Positions 4,681 through 6,140 of a DNA stretch of 6,140 bases are shown piece after piece. The position numbers and the translations under genes were made by a program. Location of the stretch: positions 1-6,140 of the forward strand of contig DLSX01000053.1 of the NCBI GenBank assembly GCA_002500765.1, given 5' to 3'. The first letter of the stretch is position 1. Each line of letters opens with the position of its first letter. This stretch comes from Neorhizobium sp. UBA7851 (GTDB lineage Bacteria; Pseudomonadota; Alphaproteobacteria; Rhizobiales; Rhizobiaceae). The notes under the pieces are model-generated. The model worked only from the letters and a program-made list of their open reading frames with translations. It was not told the DNA's origin and searched no databases.

Positions 4681-5195
4681 GGTGATACTCCGGACGCTGC
4701 TCCGGTGGGTGCTGACGCGGCCGGTGCTGCGGGCTGATCGGCATCGCCCGGCTGTGCCGCGGCAGGAGCGGCGCCAGGCAGAACCTCCAGCCCAACCAAA
4801 GCAATCTTGAGATAGCCCGAATTGCGCAGGAGGTTCATCACTTCCATGAACTGCCCGTAATCGACGGCCTTGTCGGCGCGCAGGAAGATGCGCGTATCCT
4901 TGTTGCCGCTGGTAATCGTGTCGAGCTTGGCCGCCAGTTGCTCGCGGGCGACCGGATCATTGCCGAGATTGAGCGTCAGATCCGACTGGACGGTCAGGTA
5001 GAGGGGCTCTTCCGGCCGCTGTGCGGGCTTTGCACTCGATGCAGGCAGGTCGACATTGACGTCGACCGTGGAAAGCGGTGCGGCGACCATGAAGATGATC
5101 AGGAGAACCAGCATGACGTCGATAAAGGGCGTCACGTTGATTTCGTGGTTTTCCTGCAATTCGTCGCCGTGATGTTCGCGAATGCCGCCGGCCAT
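4677..5195 (-). CDS. exbD: Biopolymer transport protein ExbD
   Basis: This 172-residue inner-membrane protein is the proton-translocating partner of ExbB in the TonB motor. A short cytoplasmic N-terminus leads to one membrane helix (about 22-43, INVTPFIDVMLVLLIIFMVAAPL). It contains D26, the counterpart of the essential membrane Asp (D25) of E. coli ExbD. The periplasmic domain (about 44-140) has the family pattern ending in KIALVGLEV. The core matches the family's usual length of about 141 residues. Beyond it is a C-terminal tail of roughly 30 residues made mostly of Ala, Pro and Gly (PGAAPAAAQPGDADQPAAPA), absent from E. coli ExbD. It starts 4 bases after the exbB stop, and its GGAG site (9-base spacing) lies inside the end of exbB. 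TolR is less likely because the next gene is tonB, not tolA. Confidence 0.95.
   Translation of the reverse strand: MAGGIREHHGDELQENHEINVTPFIDVMLVLLIIFMVAAPLSTVDVNVDLPASSAKPAQRPEEPLYLTVQSDLTLNLGNDPVAREQLAAKLDTITSGNKDTRIFLRADKAVDYGQFMEVMNLLRNSGYLKIALVGLEVLPGAAPAAAQPGDADQPAAPAASAPTGAASGVSP
4688..4691 (-). promoter_or_regulatory. Ribosome binding site of tonB within exbD
   Basis: GGAG on the minus strand lies 7 bases before the tonB ATG (4678-4680), inside the 3' end of exbD. Together with the ATGA overlap it supports the chosen tonB start. Confidence 0.5.
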
Positions 5196-5199
5196 GGAT

Positions 5200-6140
5200 T
5201 TATTCTCCAGCCATGAGGGATACCGGGGCCGGCTTGCGGCCGCCTGGCGGTACCTTGCGGAAATCGAGGTCGCGGCTCACCAGTCGTTCGACGCCGCTGG
5301 CGGCATCGGCAAGCAGCTGACGGTAACCGGTGACGGAACGGGCAAAGAGGTTGTAGATCACGACAGCCGGAATTGCGGCGACGAGGCCGATGGCGGTTGC
5401 CAGCAGAGCTTCCGCAATGCCGGGCGCCACGACGGCGAGATTGGTCGTCTGCGTTTCGGAAATGCCGATAAACGAGTTCATGATGCCCCAGACGGTGCCG
5501 AACAGGCCGACAAAGGGAGCGACCGAGCCGATCGTTGCAAGAATTCCGGTGCCGCGGGCGATGCGGCGACCGGCAAAAGCTTCGATGCGCGACAGAGAAG
5601 ATCCGACGCGTTCCTTCACGCCATCACCTTCGACGTGATCGAGGGCGTCTGCCGACATCTTCATTTCTTCCGCAGCGGCCTGGAGCATGTAGGCGGCGGG
5701 GCCGCCACGTCCGGCGGAAGCATCGACGGCTTCCGCTAGCGTGCGGGAATTACGGATGATCTTGATGATCCGGCTTGCGCGGGCGCGGGCACCGGCAAGC
5801 TCCAGCGTCTTGACCAGCCACACGGTCCAGGTTGCGAGCGAGGCGATGGCAAGCCCGATCATGACGCTCTTCACTACCCAGTCGGCTGCCATGAACATGC
5901 CCCAGGGGGAGAGGTCATGCGGAATGGTCAGAGCCGGAGCTTCGTCCTCGATCGGGGCAAGATCGGTTACGGTTTCCTGCGCGGTCTGCGCCTGGGCAGG
6001 AGCCGGATCGGCTCCGGCTCCGGCAGGCGTAGAAGATGGCGCAGGCTGCGATGCGGCGGGAGCGGTCGTCTCGGGAGCGGTAGAAGGCTGAGCCTGGGCC
6101 GGCGCTTCATTCGTCGGGGCAGCTGGACTCGATGGAGAAC
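5200..6140 (-). CDS. exbB: TonB-system motor protein ExbB with Ala/Pro-rich N-terminal extension (5' end outside window)
   Basis: ExbB forms the pentameric inner-membrane channel around ExbD that uses the proton gradient to energise TonB. The frame stays open to the right edge; 312 residues are visible and the start codon is not. The first 80 visible residues are almost wholly Ala/Pro/Gln/Thr and end in the rhizobial signature LSPWGMF. Counting from the Met at 5898, membrane helices lie at about 9-31, 119-143 and 161-185. T135 and T168 keep the 33-residue spacing of E. coli T148 and T181, the channel threonines. The GTVWGIMNSFIGIS to AIPAVVIYN block is very close to E. coli ExbB, which sets it apart from TolQ and MotA. 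An internal ATG at 5898 could be mistaken for the start, but the conserved PWGMF motif runs across it. It heads the exbB-exbD-tonB operon. Confidence 0.95.
   Translation of the reverse strand, partial: SPSSPAAPTNEAPAQAQPSTAPETTAPAASQPAPSSTPAGAGADPAPAQAQTAQETVTDLAPIEDEAPALTIPHDLSPWGMFMAADWVVKSVMIGLAIASLATWTVWLVKTLELAGARARASRIIKIIRNSRTLAEAVDASAGRGGPAAYMLQAAAEEMKMSADALDHVEGDGVKERVGSSLSRIEAFAGRRIARGTGILATIGSVAPFVGLFGTVWGIMNSFIGISETQTTNLAVVAPGIAEALLATAIGLVAAIPAVVIYNLFARSVTGYRQLLADAASGVERLVSRDLDFRKVPPGGRKPAPVSLMAGE
5205..5208 (-). promoter_or_regulatory. Ribosome binding site of exbD within exbB
   Basis: GGAG on the minus strand lies 9 bases before the exbD ATG (5193-5195) and overlaps the last exbB codons. 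This fits coupled translation of the two motor subunits. Confidence 0.5.

Noticed and set aside
4066..4737. Long plus-strand open frames opposite tonB (4066-4737 and 4124-4663)
   Set aside because: They mirror the Pro/Glu-rich codons of tonB, giving Arg/Leu-rich or Gly/Ser-rich repeats. The minus-strand frame has a clear TonB domain structure and operon position.
5182..5739. Plus-strand open frame of 185 codons opposite exbB
   Set aside because: Antisense shadow of exbB, whose motor core is unmistakable.

Overview
The window looks like a chromosomal segment of an alphaproteobacterium of the order Rhizobiales (Hyphomicrobiales), most plausibly the Brucella/Ochrobactrum branch. This rests on moderately high GC, an ExbB with a long Ala/Pro-rich N-terminal extension, a short ribonuclease D, and a small RNA of the rhizobial alpha-r14 type. 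The genus is an inference.

All five recognised protein genes lie on the minus strand, so transcription runs right to left. From the right edge, exbB (5' end outside the window), exbD and tonB form a tight operon: exbB and exbD are 4 bases apart, and exbD and tonB overlap by ATGA. They encode the inner-membrane proton-driven motor and the periplasm-spanning transducer that energise TonB-dependent outer-membrane receptors, such as those for iron, heme or siderophores. No receptor gene is present. About 100 bases later comes an Ldh2-family NAD(P)H-dependent oxidoreductase (malate/lactate/ureidoglycolate dehydrogenase or cyclic-imine reductase family).

A 460-base gap without protein genes (2198-2657) separates this gene from the short DEDDy 3'-5' exonuclease rnd. 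It holds the most notable feature of the window: a plus-strand small RNA of about 120 nt (about 2382-2506). It has three consecutive stem-loops, each displaying the anti-Shine-Dalgarno-like sequence CCTCCTCCC in its loop, at exact 40-nt intervals. The third hairpin doubles as a rho-independent terminator. This matches the alpha-r14 family (NfeR1/Smr14C of Sinorhizobium) and the 'cuckoo'/CcsR-type RNAs, which silence mRNAs by pairing with ribosome-binding sites. A sigma70-like promoter, GCATTGC repeats and a large inverted repeat lie upstream of it, and a composite hairpin lies downstream of the Ldh2 gene.

The left end (1-1364) is a long minus-strand reading frame that runs off the window. It encodes an Ala/Pro/Gln-rich protein with two predicted helical segments that I cannot assign to a family. 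Its upstream gap (1377-1573) holds an AT-rich island with TTAAC half-sites.
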